Below, piece by piece: positions 1 through 10,800 of a stretch of DNA of 64,000 nt (positions are counted from its first letter, which is position 1; every line of letters starts with the position of its first letter). The notes below the pieces were generated by a model. The model searched no databases, was not told the DNA's origin, and saw only the letters and a list, made by a program, of their open reading frames with translations. Source of the DNA: an uncultured Bacteroides sp. GTDB taxonomy: Bacteria > Bacteroidota > Bacteroidia > Bacteroidales > Bacteroidaceae. The position numbers and the translations under genes were made by a program. The stretch lies in NCBI RefSeq assembly GCF_963677715.1, contig NZ_OY782495.1, positions 1,426,001 to 1,490,000 on the forward strand, written 5' to 3'.

Positions 1-736
1 AGTAGGCAATGCCTGCCGCATTTATAGGCTCGTTGTGCAACGGAGTCAGGTCGTAGGCCCAATCGAAACCGGCCACCACAGGAATGGTTTCCTTGTCGGA
101 ATAGCGAATGATGGTAATCATGCTCTCTACCAGCTTCTTCCAGTCCGGCCACGAGCAAACACCCAATTGTCCCCCGTAGGTGGTAGGCTCATTAAATAGT
201 TCGTAGAATGCCACAGTATTATTGCCTGCAAAATGAGCGGCTATTTTCCTCCAGAAATCAAACGTTTCCTGCTTGGTAGTGACGTACATCGGGTCTTGAA
301 ACATTTCCATCTCCAGATTGCCGATGGTATGCCAATCGAGCATCACGTACATCTTCAGGTCGGTACACCAGTCCACCGCCTCATCCAGCATTTTCAGATA
401 GGCTGCGGGAGTGCGTTCACGCCAAGCTACTGGATGGATGGGGACACGCACGATGTTGGCGCCCAACGCCTTTACTTTCTCAAAATGCGCCTTGTTCCAA
501 TGTCCTTGCCTGGCTATTTTGTCAGGGTCCGATATAGCAATGCCTCGAAACAAAACCGTATTACCGTCGGGCATGACAAAATGATTGCCTTCCACTTTTA
601 CGAGCGGCATTTCTTTCGCTTTCGGACTAGGTTGATGTATATCCCATCTGTCTACATACCATGGAATCGAGTCCTGCGCCCACATTGCCGCCACCCCCGA
701 AAAGGCGACAAGCATCGTAACTATCATTTTTTTCAT
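1..736 (-). CDS. GH5 family glycoside hydrolase, 3' end outside window
   Basis: This is the N-terminal 245 residues of a secreted glycoside hydrolase; the stop lies beyond the window edge. Reading starts at the ATG at 736 (MKKMIV), followed by a type I signal peptide ending near AMWAQ. A TIM-barrel start follows, with NIVRVPIHPVAW, VMLDWHTIGN and, at about residue 181, the FNEP motif that holds the acid/base glutamate in clan GH-A GH5 enzymes. The nucleophile would lie in the missing part. It is the last gene seen of a minus-strand PUL operon, 19 nt after the GH2 gene. GH5 enzymes cut beta-1,4-glucans or mannans. The GH26 and GH2 neighbours favour mannan, but the subfamily cannot be fixed from this fragment. 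An alternative ATG at 727 would remove three residues. Confidence 0.85.
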   Translation of the reverse strand, partial: MKKMIVTMLVAFSGVAAMWAQDSIPWYVDRWDIHQPSPKAKEMPLVKVEGNHFVMPDGNTVLFRGIAISDPDKIARQGHWNKAHFEKVKALGANIVRVPIHPVAWRERTPAAYLKMLDEAVDWCTDLKMYVMLDWHTIGNLEMEMFQDPMYVTTKQETFDFWRKIAAHFAGNNTVAFYELFNEPTTYGGQLGVCSWPDWKKLVESMITIIRYSDKETIPVVAGFDWAYDLTPLHNEPINAAGIAY

Positions 737-755
737 TGTTTTTTTATTTTATTGG

Positions 756-3700
756 TTATAAATTGAATCCCGATACCACCAACTCCGGCTCTTCGCCCTG
801 CGTGTCGAAGTCAGAAAGCTTAATGCTGATATCCTTTTTTTCACCGGGCATCAGCGAGAAATAGTTGTCCGAGTAAAATACAGGAAGCAACATCTTGCCC
901 GTTTTCTTGCCAGTCACTTTCAAACGGATCATTACCGCAGGAGTCTGCGTATCGTTTTTCAGCATTGCTGTCAGATGCCATTCCCTATCGACCTTTTTGG
1001 CTGTCACCTTCTTGTCAACAGACACTTTCGGAAGCTGAAGCAGCGACTTATAGTTGCCCTCTTCTTTCCCTCTCCAATAGAAATTCTCGGAAAGCAGTTG
1101 TCCCTTGCTATCCGTCAGAGTCAGCTTGATGAAATAGGTATCTGACAGGGTTTTCGGCAACTTAAGCGGAAAGCAGGCCACTGTCTGGTCTTCCTTGATA
1201 TCCAACGCCGTTTCGTGTTCCCATTGCAACGTCCCGTCTTGATTGAAGATCCGGGCTTTAGCAGTCAACCCCGTGTGGTCGAATGCATGGTAATTCACCA
1301 CTTCTACATCGTCACGCAACGGATTCCACTGGATATGGATAGGTTCGCAAGCTTTCTTGCATCCGAAATAAGCGGCAGTAGGGTTAAAATAATAATCGTA
1401 AGTCTGCCATACCATCGAAGGCCATGCCGGATGGCTCATCCACAGCAACATACCGCGACGGTGCTCGCTTCTTCCCTCGAAGATGGCACGATAGCCGTCA
1501 TAATTGATCCATTGCGCCCATTCCGCAAATTGTTCCGCATCCTTCGGACGGCCGAACGCTTTTTCTATCATGTCGTTGAAAGTTGCCGTAGCTTGGGCGG
1601 ACGCCCCTCTTGTCCCTCCCAACGTATAGTCATGAAGGCCATACACCGAATTGGGCGTTTCTACCGTATTAACCGGATTGATTTTATCCGGTCCGAAAGC
1701 AAGCAACATGCTCTCGTAGTTCATCACATTCGGCATACCCCGTTCGCTATGGAACTTGTCGTGCCCATAAGACTGGAAATATGATTTGGGTGTCAATACC
1801 TTATACGGCCCACCTCCGCTCACGATTCCCATAGCCGAGTTAGATATATAGTACAGTCCCGGATGTTCTTGCGGTATCAATTTACGCAAATAATTATCTA
1901 TTTCAGCAGGCGGATTGCCTTCGTTGCGGCCCACGTAAATAGCGATAGACGGATGGTTCCGGATGCGTTTCACATAGTCCTTGGCATTGGCGTTGAACAT
2001 ATCCACGTAGTAAGGATTGGGACCGTCCATAGGGTTGGCAAGCCAGAAATCCTGCCAAACCATTACGCCGTAGCGGTCGCATGCCTCATAAAATTCTTCG
2101 TCACCAATCTGCCCTACCCAATTCCGAATCATGGTAAAGTTCATGTCAGCATGATAGGCCACGGCTATGTCGTATTCACGTTTGCGGTAATTGAGGTTTG
2201 ATTCACTAAAGCCCCAGTTGCCGCCGAAGCCTACGAAACGGCGGCCATTGATATAAATGCTCAAACGACGCGGCTCGCTTTGTCCGAAAAAGCCAAAAGA
2301 CATTCCTCCACTCGGTTTATAGACGTTTTCATCATAAGTCATCTGGCGCACGCCCGACTTGAAGACCGTCTTGTCCGTCACCTTGCCGTCCACCTCAAAA
2401 CTGAAGCTGACATCATACAGATATTGTTCTCCATAACCTTTCGGCCACCAAAGCTTCGGATGCTCCAAATGAAGTGCCGGTGTACCGGCGGCGTCAAGCT
2501 TCAACAGCCGTTCTTCACCTGCGGCCAAGCTGACAGCCTGTTCAAAAGCAGCTTTCCCGTATGCACCCTTTAATACACCATCCACCTGACGGTCCGAATG
2601 ATTTTTCAACGTTAGTTCCACAAACACATTAGCCGAAGTAGTATCGGGCAACGGAAGTTCCGTGCGAACGAAAGGATCCTCTATGGTGACATCTCCATTG
2701 TATGTCAGGAATACATCGTTCCAGATGCCTATGTCACGTCCACGGACGGTAGGAATCCAGTCCCAGCCGATGGTAGCGTGGAAAGTCGGATTGTCCGCCC
2801 CCAGAATACCTCCGTTTTGGTCGGTGCTGTAAGCCGTCTGCTCCTTGATCGCACCGGAATGAACATTCTTAATGATTTGTACGGCTATCACATTTTTGCC
2901 TTTCAGAATCTGTTTGGACACATCAAACTTGCCGCGCATGAACGCACCGTCTATCCGTCCTATCTGCTGTCCGTTCAAGAATACATTGGCTTTCCAGTTG
3001 ATGCCGTCGAAATTAAGGAATACGTACTTAGCTGGATTGGCGACAGTGAACTCGTTGCGATACCAGAAATCGGAGAGAAAAAACGATTCGGAAATTTGCA
3101 ACTGGTTATCAGCAAAGTTTGGGTCGGGCACTGCACCTATATTGATGTAGCTTGCCAGCACCGTACCGGGCACTGTAGCAGGTATCCAACTCTCATCCTT
3201 ATAACTGGGCATAGAGATAGCTTCACCTGTGCCGTTCACCAACGATGCACGTTGCAATTTCCAATTGCCGCCGCTCAGGAATTGCCGATTGTCCGCTTCG
3301 GCAGGTGCCTGCTTCGGACGTACCACCAATCCCCCTTTGCCGAATACTTCCAACTCGCTCAATTGATAAGGCCGACCCGATTCAGATTCAGTCAACAGCA
3401 AGCGGACGTAACGGCTCTTCACCTCCTTGTCGAGAATTATAACATCCTCTTTACCGGTTCCTCCGGGCAAAGAAGCTATGTTAGTCCAAGTCTGCGCATC
3501 GTCAGACGACTGCACCGTGCCTTTCACAGCTTTGTTAATCCAATAAAGATTGATTTTGTCATACTTGGCAGGTGCACCTAAATCTACATACAGCCATTCT
3601 TCTCCTGCGGTTGCACTCTCCCATACGCTGTTGAAACGAGTGGACGGAAGCACAGACAGCAATTCACCGTTTTTGTAGAAGTCCAGCGTATTGAACGCCC

Positions 3701-4484
3701 AATCCTTGGCAGCCGCCATCTTGAACACAAACTTATACGATTTATAAGCTTTGGAATCTTTCAATGCCACTTCATAAACGATGGGACGACCTATGCGCAT
3801 ATTGCCAAATGACATCGAGGAAGGGGCATCGGCGGGAGCGGGCTTGTAATCGTATTTGAACACCACAGGTGAGGGATTCGGTTCCGCCTTTGGTGCTTTG
3901 GCACCGACAGGAAGAGCAAAAAAGCCCCGCATGGACGGGAGATCCGCTCCGGCATAGCCGTTGCCTTTCACTGCGTCCAGTTTTTCCCAATTCTTGCCGT
4001 CGGCAGATGCGAATACCGCCATTTCATAACCCTTGGGTTTTCGATCATCGACTACCACGTCACCGCGCAACACGATCTTGTCTGCATCTAACTCCATGTT
4101 GTTAAAGTCAAATTGCAGATAAATGTCGTCACCTTCAACGATGTACTTGGAGTCAGTCTTGCCGTCGAACAACCATTCGCGTTCGTTCTTTTGCAAGTCA
4201 CCGTTTTGGGTAGACACATTAATAGTAGCGGGTGCTTCACTGCTAACGATACCGTCTGTCACCAATTGTGCCGTAAGGTTATAATCGTAGCTCGACGAGT
4301 GATAAGCGGATTTAAGGGCTGCCACGTTCCGATACGTGTCATTGTCCCCCACCAACTCCGGTGTAAACGTTTCATCGGGATTTCCGGGATAAACGCCCAA
4401 ACCGCGCGAATATTTTCCAGACGCGCCGCACCCGGCCAGCAAGAGGCCGGATGCAGCAAATACAAGCATTTTTTCTATTTTCAT
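756..4484 (-). CDS. GH2 exo-beta-glycosidase lipoprotein (probable beta-mannosidase) with discoidin domain
   Basis: This is a 1,242-residue lipoprotein. The signal peptide ends in LLLAGC (lipid Cys at residue 19), so the enzyme is probably membrane-anchored. A unique N-terminal part is followed by an F5/8 type C (discoidin-like) carbohydrate-binding domain at about 270-385, a GH2 sugar-binding jelly roll at about 400-600, an Ig-like linker domain, and a TIM barrel from about residue 745. The acid/base glutamate is in GRNEGNPP near residue 853, and NYESML near 923 is the likely nucleophile region. The layout matches large GH2 beta-mannosidase or exo-beta-glucosaminidase relatives. Sitting 12 nt after the GH26 gene, it would plausibly trim mannose from mannan oligosaccharides. 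The exact sugar specificity is inference. Confidence 0.82.
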   Translation of the reverse strand: MKIEKMLVFAASGLLLAGCGASGKYSRGLGVYPGNPDETFTPELVGDNDTYRNVAALKSAYHSSSYDYNLTAQLVTDGIVSSEAPATINVSTQNGDLQKNEREWLFDGKTDSKYIVEGDDIYLQFDFNNMELDADKIVLRGDVVVDDRKPKGYEMAVFASADGKNWEKLDAVKGNGYAGADLPSMRGFFALPVGAKAPKAEPNPSPVVFKYDYKPAPADAPSSMSFGNMRIGRPIVYEVALKDSKAYKSYKFVFKMAAAKDWAFNTLDFYKNGELLSVLPSTRFNSVWESATAGEEWLYVDLGAPAKYDKINLYWINKAVKGTVQSSDDAQTWTNIASLPGGTGKEDVIILDKEVKSRYVRLLLTESESGRPYQLSELEVFGKGGLVVRPKQAPAEADNRQFLSGGNWKLQRASLVNGTGEAISMPSYKDESWIPATVPGTVLASYINIGAVPDPNFADNQLQISESFFLSDFWYRNEFTVANPAKYVFLNFDGINWKANVFLNGQQIGRIDGAFMRGKFDVSKQILKGKNVIAVQIIKNVHSGAIKEQTAYSTDQNGGILGADNPTFHATIGWDWIPTVRGRDIGIWNDVFLTYNGDVTIEDPFVRTELPLPDTTSANVFVELTLKNHSDRQVDGVLKGAYGKAAFEQAVSLAAGEERLLKLDAAGTPALHLEHPKLWWPKGYGEQYLYDVSFSFEVDGKVTDKTVFKSGVRQMTYDENVYKPSGGMSFGFFGQSEPRRLSIYINGRRFVGFGGNWGFSESNLNYRKREYDIAVAYHADMNFTMIRNWVGQIGDEEFYEACDRYGVMVWQDFWLANPMDGPNPYYVDMFNANAKDYVKRIRNHPSIAIYVGRNEGNPPAEIDNYLRKLIPQEHPGLYYISNSAMGIVSGGGPYKVLTPKSYFQSYGHDKFHSERGMPNVMNYESMLLAFGPDKINPVNTVETPNSVYGLHDYTLGGTRGASAQATATFNDMIEKAFGRPKDAEQFAEWAQWINYDGYRAIFEGRSEHRRGMLLWMSHPAWPSMVWQTYDYYFNPTAAYFGCKKACEPIHIQWNPLRDDVEVVNYHAFDHTGLTAKARIFNQDGTLQWEHETALDIKEDQTVACFPLKLPKTLSDTYFIKLTLTDSKGQLLSENFYWRGKEEGNYKSLLQLPKVSVDKKVTAKKVDREWHLTAMLKNDTQTPAVMIRLKVTGKKTGKMLLPVFYSDNYFSLMPGEKKDISIKLSDFDTQGEEPELVVSGFNL

Positions 4485-4496
4485 GTAAATACAGGT

Positions 4497-5669
4497 TTAT
4501 TTAATATTCTGGATGTCTTTCAAGAATAGATAATGCTTATCAGCCTTCATTATCTTCAGAAGATCTTCATGCTTCGGCTGTTTCAACCAGTTTTCGTAAG
4601 CCGCACGGGCATCGGCTGGCATTTTTGCAAGTTGCTCTGCAGTGGGCGGAGTAAAGACCATCCCTCCGCGGGCCGGAGCATGACGCCAAGTGAGCAAATA
4701 CGATGACTTATATTTGGCAAGTATCTCCTGCAGATCCGCACTAATAGGTCCACATTCGCTCAATGCATGCAGTTTGTGTTTCTTTTCCGCAATCTGAGTA
4801 GTGAACGTTAATGCCTTGTCCACGTTCTTGTTAAATTCCTCACCTTGTCCGTACCAGTCAAAGGAAATAAGGTCGATATAACTGTCACCGGGATATCCGC
4901 TCAAATATTCTTCGGCAGAGAAGACTTTGTCCGTATTGTATGCGTAAAGGATGTTATGCAACCCTTTACTACGCAAGTAATTCACCGTATAACGCCAGAG
5001 TGCGGCATATTCTTCGGCATAGCAACGCTCGGTTCCCCACCAGAAAAAATTGCCTGAATGTTCGTGATAGGGGCGAAAGATGAATGGGATGAGTGCCCCT
5101 TTCTCGTCGCGCCACATCAGGAAGTTCCTGGCCAGCCGTTCCAGCCACTGGTTGAACATGGCATGGTTGCATCCTCCGGGCAATACGCTCTTTACGGCGT
5201 TTAGATCTTTAGCGGAGAGCATTTCCACTTCCCAGGCGGAACCAGCTCCGTTCGGTTCCTTGATGCCCGGCCATTGCGAAGTGATCGGGTTGACGCAATG
5301 CCAGCTGACGGTGATGATGCCGCCTTGCTTGTAAAACCAGCGTACGCGGTCGGCAATGTTGAAGAAAGAGACAGAGTCGAGACTGAACTTGCCACCCAAT
5401 TCTACTTCACCGAGTTCAAAACCGGCCACGGCGGAATAGTCGCCTACGGTTTCCTTGGTGTCCGAACGATCAGGCTCGAACCAATGCGTATGTCCGGTCA
5501 TGAGGTCGTCCTGATGGCCGTACATGATTCCTTTAGACTGAATGTTGAGCAACCGTGCAAAGAGTTGCTTGGCCTCCGGAGACGCCTCGGGGTCGGCCGG
5601 TTGCCATGTCTGTGCCGACAATCCGACGGCAAACAGCATGAACAAGATGCTTATATATTTTTTTCTCAT
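4497..5669 (-). CDS. GH26 endo-beta-1,4-mannanase
   Basis: This is a 390-residue secreted GH26 enzyme, which hydrolyses internal beta-1,4-mannosidic bonds. A type I signal peptide ends near LSAQT. The family pattern is clear: GIMYGHQDDL near the N-terminus, HCVNP on an early strand, the acid/base motif RPYHEHSGNFFWWG near residue 202, and the nucleophile motif ALSECGP near residue 304, followed by the tryptophan strand LLTWRHAP. The length is normal for a single-domain GH26; no carbohydrate-binding module is visible. No lipobox is seen, so it is probably periplasmic or released, unlike the lipoprotein GH2 next to it. This gene is the main reason for assigning the PUL to beta-mannan. Confidence 0.93.
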   Translation of the reverse strand: MRKKYISILFMLFAVGLSAQTWQPADPEASPEAKQLFARLLNIQSKGIMYGHQDDLMTGHTHWFEPDRSDTKETVGDYSAVAGFELGEVELGGKFSLDSVSFFNIADRVRWFYKQGGIITVSWHCVNPITSQWPGIKEPNGAGSAWEVEMLSAKDLNAVKSVLPGGCNHAMFNQWLERLARNFLMWRDEKGALIPFIFRPYHEHSGNFFWWGTERCYAEEYAALWRYTVNYLRSKGLHNILYAYNTDKVFSAEEYLSGYPGDSYIDLISFDWYGQGEEFNKNVDKALTFTTQIAEKKHKLHALSECGPISADLQEILAKYKSSYLLTWRHAPARGGMVFTPPTAEQLAKMPADARAAYENWLKQPKHEDLLKIMKADKHYLFLKDIQNIK

Positions 5670-5693
5670 CTGTGTTTATTTTTAAATGTTCGT

Positions 5694-6077
5694 TTATTCC
5701 AGTACAGGCGTGAATTTGCTCTCGAAGACAAATTTACGGTTATGCAAGTTCGTCACAGAAATCTCTACCGCTTCTGCAGAAGCAAGGTTGGGAACGGTAA
5801 CCGTCACGCTCGTAGCGGTTTGAGACACAATAGTGCATATCTCCGTACCAAACTTGATGCCGGTGCCCGGCACAAAATCAGCACCCAAATTTTCGCCTCC
5901 GATGGTTACACTCGTGCCGGGGACACCTTCAAGCGGAGATACGCTCGTTATTGTGGACACTACCCAAGGAATGTCATAATTTTTAGAGAAATCAAACTCG
6001 TCATTGCTGCCGCATCCGCCTAACAACGGTGCTGCAACTACCATAACGGCATATATCAGATATTTTGTTGCTTTCAT
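5694..6077 (-). CDS. Short IPT/TIG-domain lipoprotein (SusE/SGBP position)
   Basis: This is a 127-residue lipoprotein starting at the ATG at 6077 (MKATKYLIY); an upstream in-frame ATG at 6116 lies inside the end of susD and is less likely. The lipobox is LLGGCGSN, with Cys at residue 22. The rest is one immunoglobulin-like IPT/TIG fold of about 85 residues, with TSVSPLEGVPGTSVTIGGENL at its start. In Bacteroidetes PULs such proteins follow SusD and act at the cell surface as glycan-binding proteins or spacers. This one is unusually short: there is a single TIG domain and no C-terminal glycan-binding module, so its binding ability is uncertain. It sits 16 nt after susD and 24 nt before the GH26 gene. 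Confidence 0.8.
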   Translation of the reverse strand: MKATKYLIYAVMVVAAPLLGGCGSNDEFDFSKNYDIPWVVSTITSVSPLEGVPGTSVTIGGENLGADFVPGTGIKFGTEICTIVSQTATSVTVTVPNLASAEAVEISVTNLHNRKFVFESKFTPVLE

Positions 6078-6093
6078 AACGTTAATTATTAAG

Positions 6094-7845
6094 TTAATTG
6101 TTTTGATTAGGTTCAATATTCCAGTAAGTGATTTCCGTATCAGGTATGGCTAACAGTGGAAGATAACGTTCGCCTCCACCAACACCCGGTATGTTCACTT
6201 TCAGACAATAATTTTGAATATTGCTGCCGATGCCCCCTATGCGAATTTCCATATCGGCGCCATTGTGCGTATTGACCGGTCCTGCACCACCTGTACGATA
6301 TTGGTCTTTCACCTTGCTCACGCGGTCAAACAACCTATCGGTACGGATCAGGTCGTAGGTGCGAATATTCTCCATGCCCAGTTCTAGACGGCGTTCATGC
6401 CATATTGCTTCGAGTAATGCCTGCCCGGTGATGGACTCGTCAATATCAGGCACGTTGGGTGTAGCGGCAGGCATGGTAAATGTTCTCGGATCGCCCACCA
6501 TGAAACCTTGGCTATAAGAAGAGTTCCGGGCACGGGTGCGTACCATGTTTACCATCTGCCGCGCTTCGCTCTCTTTATTCAGATAGTAAGCCGCTTCGGC
6601 ATGCATCAGCAATACGTCGGCATAACGTATGACGAATACAGCTTTTGAAGTTCCATTCAGCAAAGCATCCATACCGGACGCACCTGGATAGGTCGCCGCT
6701 TTCCTATTGTAATAGTTGGTCATCATCTGACCCGATCTGTCTGGGAACGGTGAGGGTGAACCGTACAATATTCCATTATTGTAGCCTATGCCGTAAACCG
6801 TACAACTCAAGCGCGGATCTGTTTTATCGAAAGCATCCACCAAATCCTGCGTAGGCTGGTTGAAACCCCAACCGGCTCCGACGCCTCTGTTCCCTTCAAA
6901 ATACCAAGGCAACACCAAGCCGGAGTTCATCCAGCCGTCCTTGCCAGTATATTCAAACAGCGATTCCTCGCGATAATTCCCATCTGTAATCTCTTCAAAC
7001 AGCGTAGCATAATTAGGCATCAACTGATAACTTCCCGAAGAAATAATGGTATTCGTCAAGTCGTACAAATCCTGCCAGGTATCCGAACATTCGGGGTCAG
7101 TGCCCAGACGGTACAGCATGGCGCGAGCCATCATTCCGCGTGCTGCACCTTTAGAGGCACGCCCCGCATCGCTCGGCCCGTAATCTTCCTTATTGGGGAG
7201 CAATTGTTCGGCTTCTTTAAATTCGTCAATAATGAACTGCATGGTCTCCGTATAAGATGCACGAGGCACTGAACCGAAATCAGAAGCAGTAACCGACGAA
7301 CGAAAGATAGGCATGCCACCATAATGCTGCAACAAGTAATAATAATAGTAAGCACGGAAGAAGTGGGCTTCGCCCAACATGCGTTTCTTTATATTTTCAT
7401 CGAAATTGGCGTTTGTCACATTGTCCAAAATGAAATTAGCCCGTGAAACGCCCCAGAATCCATGTATGTAAAAAAACTTGTTAAGGAGGAGAGAGGGGGT
7501 GAGCTGATACATAGTGAGCTGCGTCAATCCGTTGGGGTTATCGCTAGGCTGGCTCCCTTTCTCCGAATCGTCAGACATCATGCTGCCGAAATAGCAGTCA
7601 AAATGATTATCTACCCAGTCACCGTCAGGCCCATTCCCGCTACCGAATGTCAGCAGATTGTAAAGCCCGATGATGGCCAGTTCTGCATTATTCTGGTTCT
7701 GCATGAACACAGTGCTTGATTCCTGCCCCTGTGGCTCGACTTCATTCAGGAAATCATTGCAACCGGCAGCTAAAAAAACAGACAACAGTAAAACGGCATA
7801 TACATGCGCTTTCTTTCCTATATTGAACTTCATGATATTATTCAT
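6094..7845 (-). CDS. SusD/RagB family surface glycan-binding lipoprotein
   Basis: This is a 583-residue SusD-like protein that would sit as a lid on the SusC transporter and bind the target oligosaccharide. The lipobox is LAAGCNDFL (Cys near residue 29). Typical SusD features are the FFRAYYYYYLLQHYGGMPIF stretch (YGGMP hinge), GAARGMMARAMLYR helices, and a C-terminal RYADVLLMHAEAAYYLN followed by IWHERRLELGMENIRTYDLIR. The length is normal for the family. ATGs at 7845 and 7833 are both in frame; the shorter form (MKFNIGKK) is equally possible and retains the signal peptide. It begins 8 nt after susC ends, so the two genes are surely co-transcribed. Confidence 0.95.
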   Translation of the reverse strand: MNNIMKFNIGKKAHVYAVLLLSVFLAAGCNDFLNEVEPQGQESSTVFMQNQNNAELAIIGLYNLLTFGSGNGPDGDWVDNHFDCYFGSMMSDDSEKGSQPSDNPNGLTQLTMYQLTPSLLLNKFFYIHGFWGVSRANFILDNVTNANFDENIKKRMLGEAHFFRAYYYYYLLQHYGGMPIFRSSVTASDFGSVPRASYTETMQFIIDEFKEAEQLLPNKEDYGPSDAGRASKGAARGMMARAMLYRLGTDPECSDTWQDLYDLTNTIISSGSYQLMPNYATLFEEITDGNYREESLFEYTGKDGWMNSGLVLPWYFEGNRGVGAGWGFNQPTQDLVDAFDKTDPRLSCTVYGIGYNNGILYGSPSPFPDRSGQMMTNYYNRKAATYPGASGMDALLNGTSKAVFVIRYADVLLMHAEAAYYLNKESEARQMVNMVRTRARNSSYSQGFMVGDPRTFTMPAATPNVPDIDESITGQALLEAIWHERRLELGMENIRTYDLIRTDRLFDRVSKVKDQYRTGGAGPVNTHNGADMEIRIGGIGSNIQNYCLKVNIPGVGGGERYLPLLAIPDTEITYWNIEPNQNN

Positions 7846-7853
7846 TTTAAGGG

Positions 7854-10800
7854 TTACAAAGATATATTAAAACCTAACACGAATGTACGTGGGCGTGGAT
7901 ATGACGCAAGATCAACCCCATTGTTCAATGGATTGCTTATATAATCGCCCAATTCGGGGTCAAAGCCGCTGTACTTCGTTAATACAAAGACATTGTCTAT
8001 GGAACCGTAGATGCGCAAACGTGACACTTTGAACTTCTGTGTAAACGTAGCAGGCAGGGTATAACCGATTTGCAAGTTCTTCATACGCAGATAGGAACCG
8101 TTTTCAACATAACGGTCGGAGAAACGTGAATTCTCGTTGGGATCAGAAGCAATTAGACGCGGATAGATATTCGTGGTACCTTCACCGTGCCAACGGTTCA
8201 TCATGTCTTTCGACATGTTCCACTGGCCAAATTCGGACGAATAGATATCCATTACAAGTGCATTGGCCAGTTCATTGCCCACTGAAGACTGCAAGAACAG
8301 AGCCAAGTCGAAGCCTTTATAATTTGCAGTCAGATTGAGGCCGAAAGTGGCGTCGGGCATACCACTTCCCAGATACGTGCGGTCTTCAGGATTGAGAGGC
8401 AGTCCGTCATTGGCGGTCTTCAAAAATTTCACATCACCCGGCGCTGCCTTGGGTTGGATCAACTGTCCATCCGGTGTCTTGTAATTATTGATTTCGTCCC
8501 AGTTCTGGAAGATGCCGTCTGTCTTGTAACCATAAAAATAAGCCATTTCACGTCCTACTTCCGTACGGGTGAAGCTTTCTTGCTTGCGCCCTACTCCTAC
8601 ACCGTAAATAGGGTCGGGTGATCCAAGGGCTAGCACCTTATTCTTGACAAACGACGCATTGCCCGATATCGAATACGAAAAATCCTTCCCGATCCGATCG
8701 TTCCAGCGCAGTGTCAGTTCCAGACCATTGTTTCGCATCGAACCTGCATTAGTGTTGGCGCGTCCCATACCAGCATAGAGCGGAATAGGTGTACGCAATA
8801 TCATGTCATTGGTGGTGCGAACAAAGTAGTCGATGGTACCGCTCAAGCGCATATTCAGCAAACCGAAATCCAACCCGAAGTTCACTTGTTCCGCCGTTTC
8901 CCAAGCCAGTTCGGAATTGGCGAACGTCTGCTGTATCTGACCCTGTTGTAAAAGGTCGCCAATGACGGCATTGAAACCGGAATTCATCAGGGAGATATAA
9001 CCAAATCCCGATGCACTGTTTTCGTTACCTACCTGTCCCCAGCCGGCACGCAGTTTCAATTGATCGAACGGCGTTTTTCCTTTGAGGAAGCTTTCTTCGT
9101 GTGCATTCCATCCCACGGAGAACGAAGGGAAAAATCCCCATTTTTTTGCGTCAGCAAATTTCGAGGAACCGTCATAACGTCCGGTAACGGTCAACAGATA
9201 TTTGGAAGCATACGCATAATTCACACGACCGAAAAAAGATGCCATGCGGGAAACAAACGGCATGGAATTGGAGGCCGATTTGGAAGAGGCAGTCAGCGAA
9301 TTGTCGATATACCACAAATTCGGGTTTTCGGGCACATCAGAAGCCGAACCACTCAAAATAGTGTAGCGGAAGTCTTGTGCCTCAGCACCCAATGTAGAGT
9401 TCACACTGTGCTGCCCGAACATCTTATTATACATCAAATAACCGTTCCATAACCACGAAGCAAAATTGTTGCGCCCTACGGACAACGAACTGTTTGAATT
9501 GCTCTGATTGGACGAAACGTACCATACTGGTGTATATTTTTTCGTTGAGCTATAATTGGCACGCACGCCGTATTGCGTACGGAATGCCAAACCTTTGACA
9601 TTGGCAATGTCGTCCATCTGCAAGGAAAAATTACCTATAAGCATGTCGCTGCTACTGTCCGACCATTTATCCGAATTCAGATAAATGGAGCGTGCAGGAT
9701 CGTAAGAAGGATCACTGAATAGTACCTCACCCCAATTGTTGGTATATTCGTCCCATGCCGGGATAATGGGGTCTGCCCGCATAACAGAAGGCCAGATGGA
9801 CCCGAAATAGTTGCCGTCGCCATTCCCACCTTTCGATACACGGCGCGAATAAATTACATTAATTCCTAATGTTAGTCCCAAAGGCAGTTTATAAGTATTA
9901 TTGACACGCCCAGTAATAATGTCCATGGCATTGTACTTCAATGTACCTTGCTGTGTGGAATAAGTAGCCCCTACACTGTAGGTCTGGCGGTCAGTACCTC
10001 CGGAAATATCCAGATTATAGTTCTTTGCATAACCGATGCGCGATACTTCGTCCGTCCAGTCGGTGCCTTCGTATTTATGGTCAATGACGTAATCGAACAT
10101 TGCCTCATCACGGTCACTCAGCGTAGTGCCGCTATTGACAGCAAGTTCTTTCTTCAACGTGGCAAATTCCCAAGCGTTCAACAAATTCACATCTTTATAC
10201 ATTTTCGACATGCTGGCGTAGACCGTGGCATTGATAGAGGTTTTGGTGTTGAAGTGTCCTCCTTTTGTCTTGATAAGAACAACTCCGTTGGCTCCACGCG
10301 AACCGTAGATAGCCGTTGCCGAAGCATCCTTCAATATTTCAAGGCTCTCGATGTCTTGAGTCGACAAATAGTCGATATCCGATACGGGGAATCCGTCCAC
10401 AACATAGAGTGGGTCAGAGGAATTGATAGTTCCATAACCGCGGACACGGATCTTGGTGCCTGCTCCCGGTGCGCCTGAATTACTGATCACATCCACACCA
10501 GCCACACGTCCAGCTATGGCCTGACCTACATCGGTAGTAGAAAGCTGGGTCAGTTCGGTGGTGGTGACTTTACCAACCGAACCTGTCAAGTCCGATTTCT
10601 TCACCGTACCGTAGCCCACCACTACTACTTCATCAATCAGCTTAACATCATCCGCTAAAGTGACATTGATAGTACGGCGGTTGTTTACAGCAACCTCTCG
10701 GGTTACAAATCCCACAGAAGAGAAAACCAATATGCCGTTCTGCGGAACAGTCAGCTGGTATTTTCCGCTCAAATCAACAATCGTACCTGTTGATGTTCCT

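Noticed and set aside
233-766. Plus-strand open frame of 177 codons
   Set aside because: It lies opposite the GH5 gene, has no recognisable motif and runs into the gene's promoter side; the minus-strand protein has clear GH5 features.
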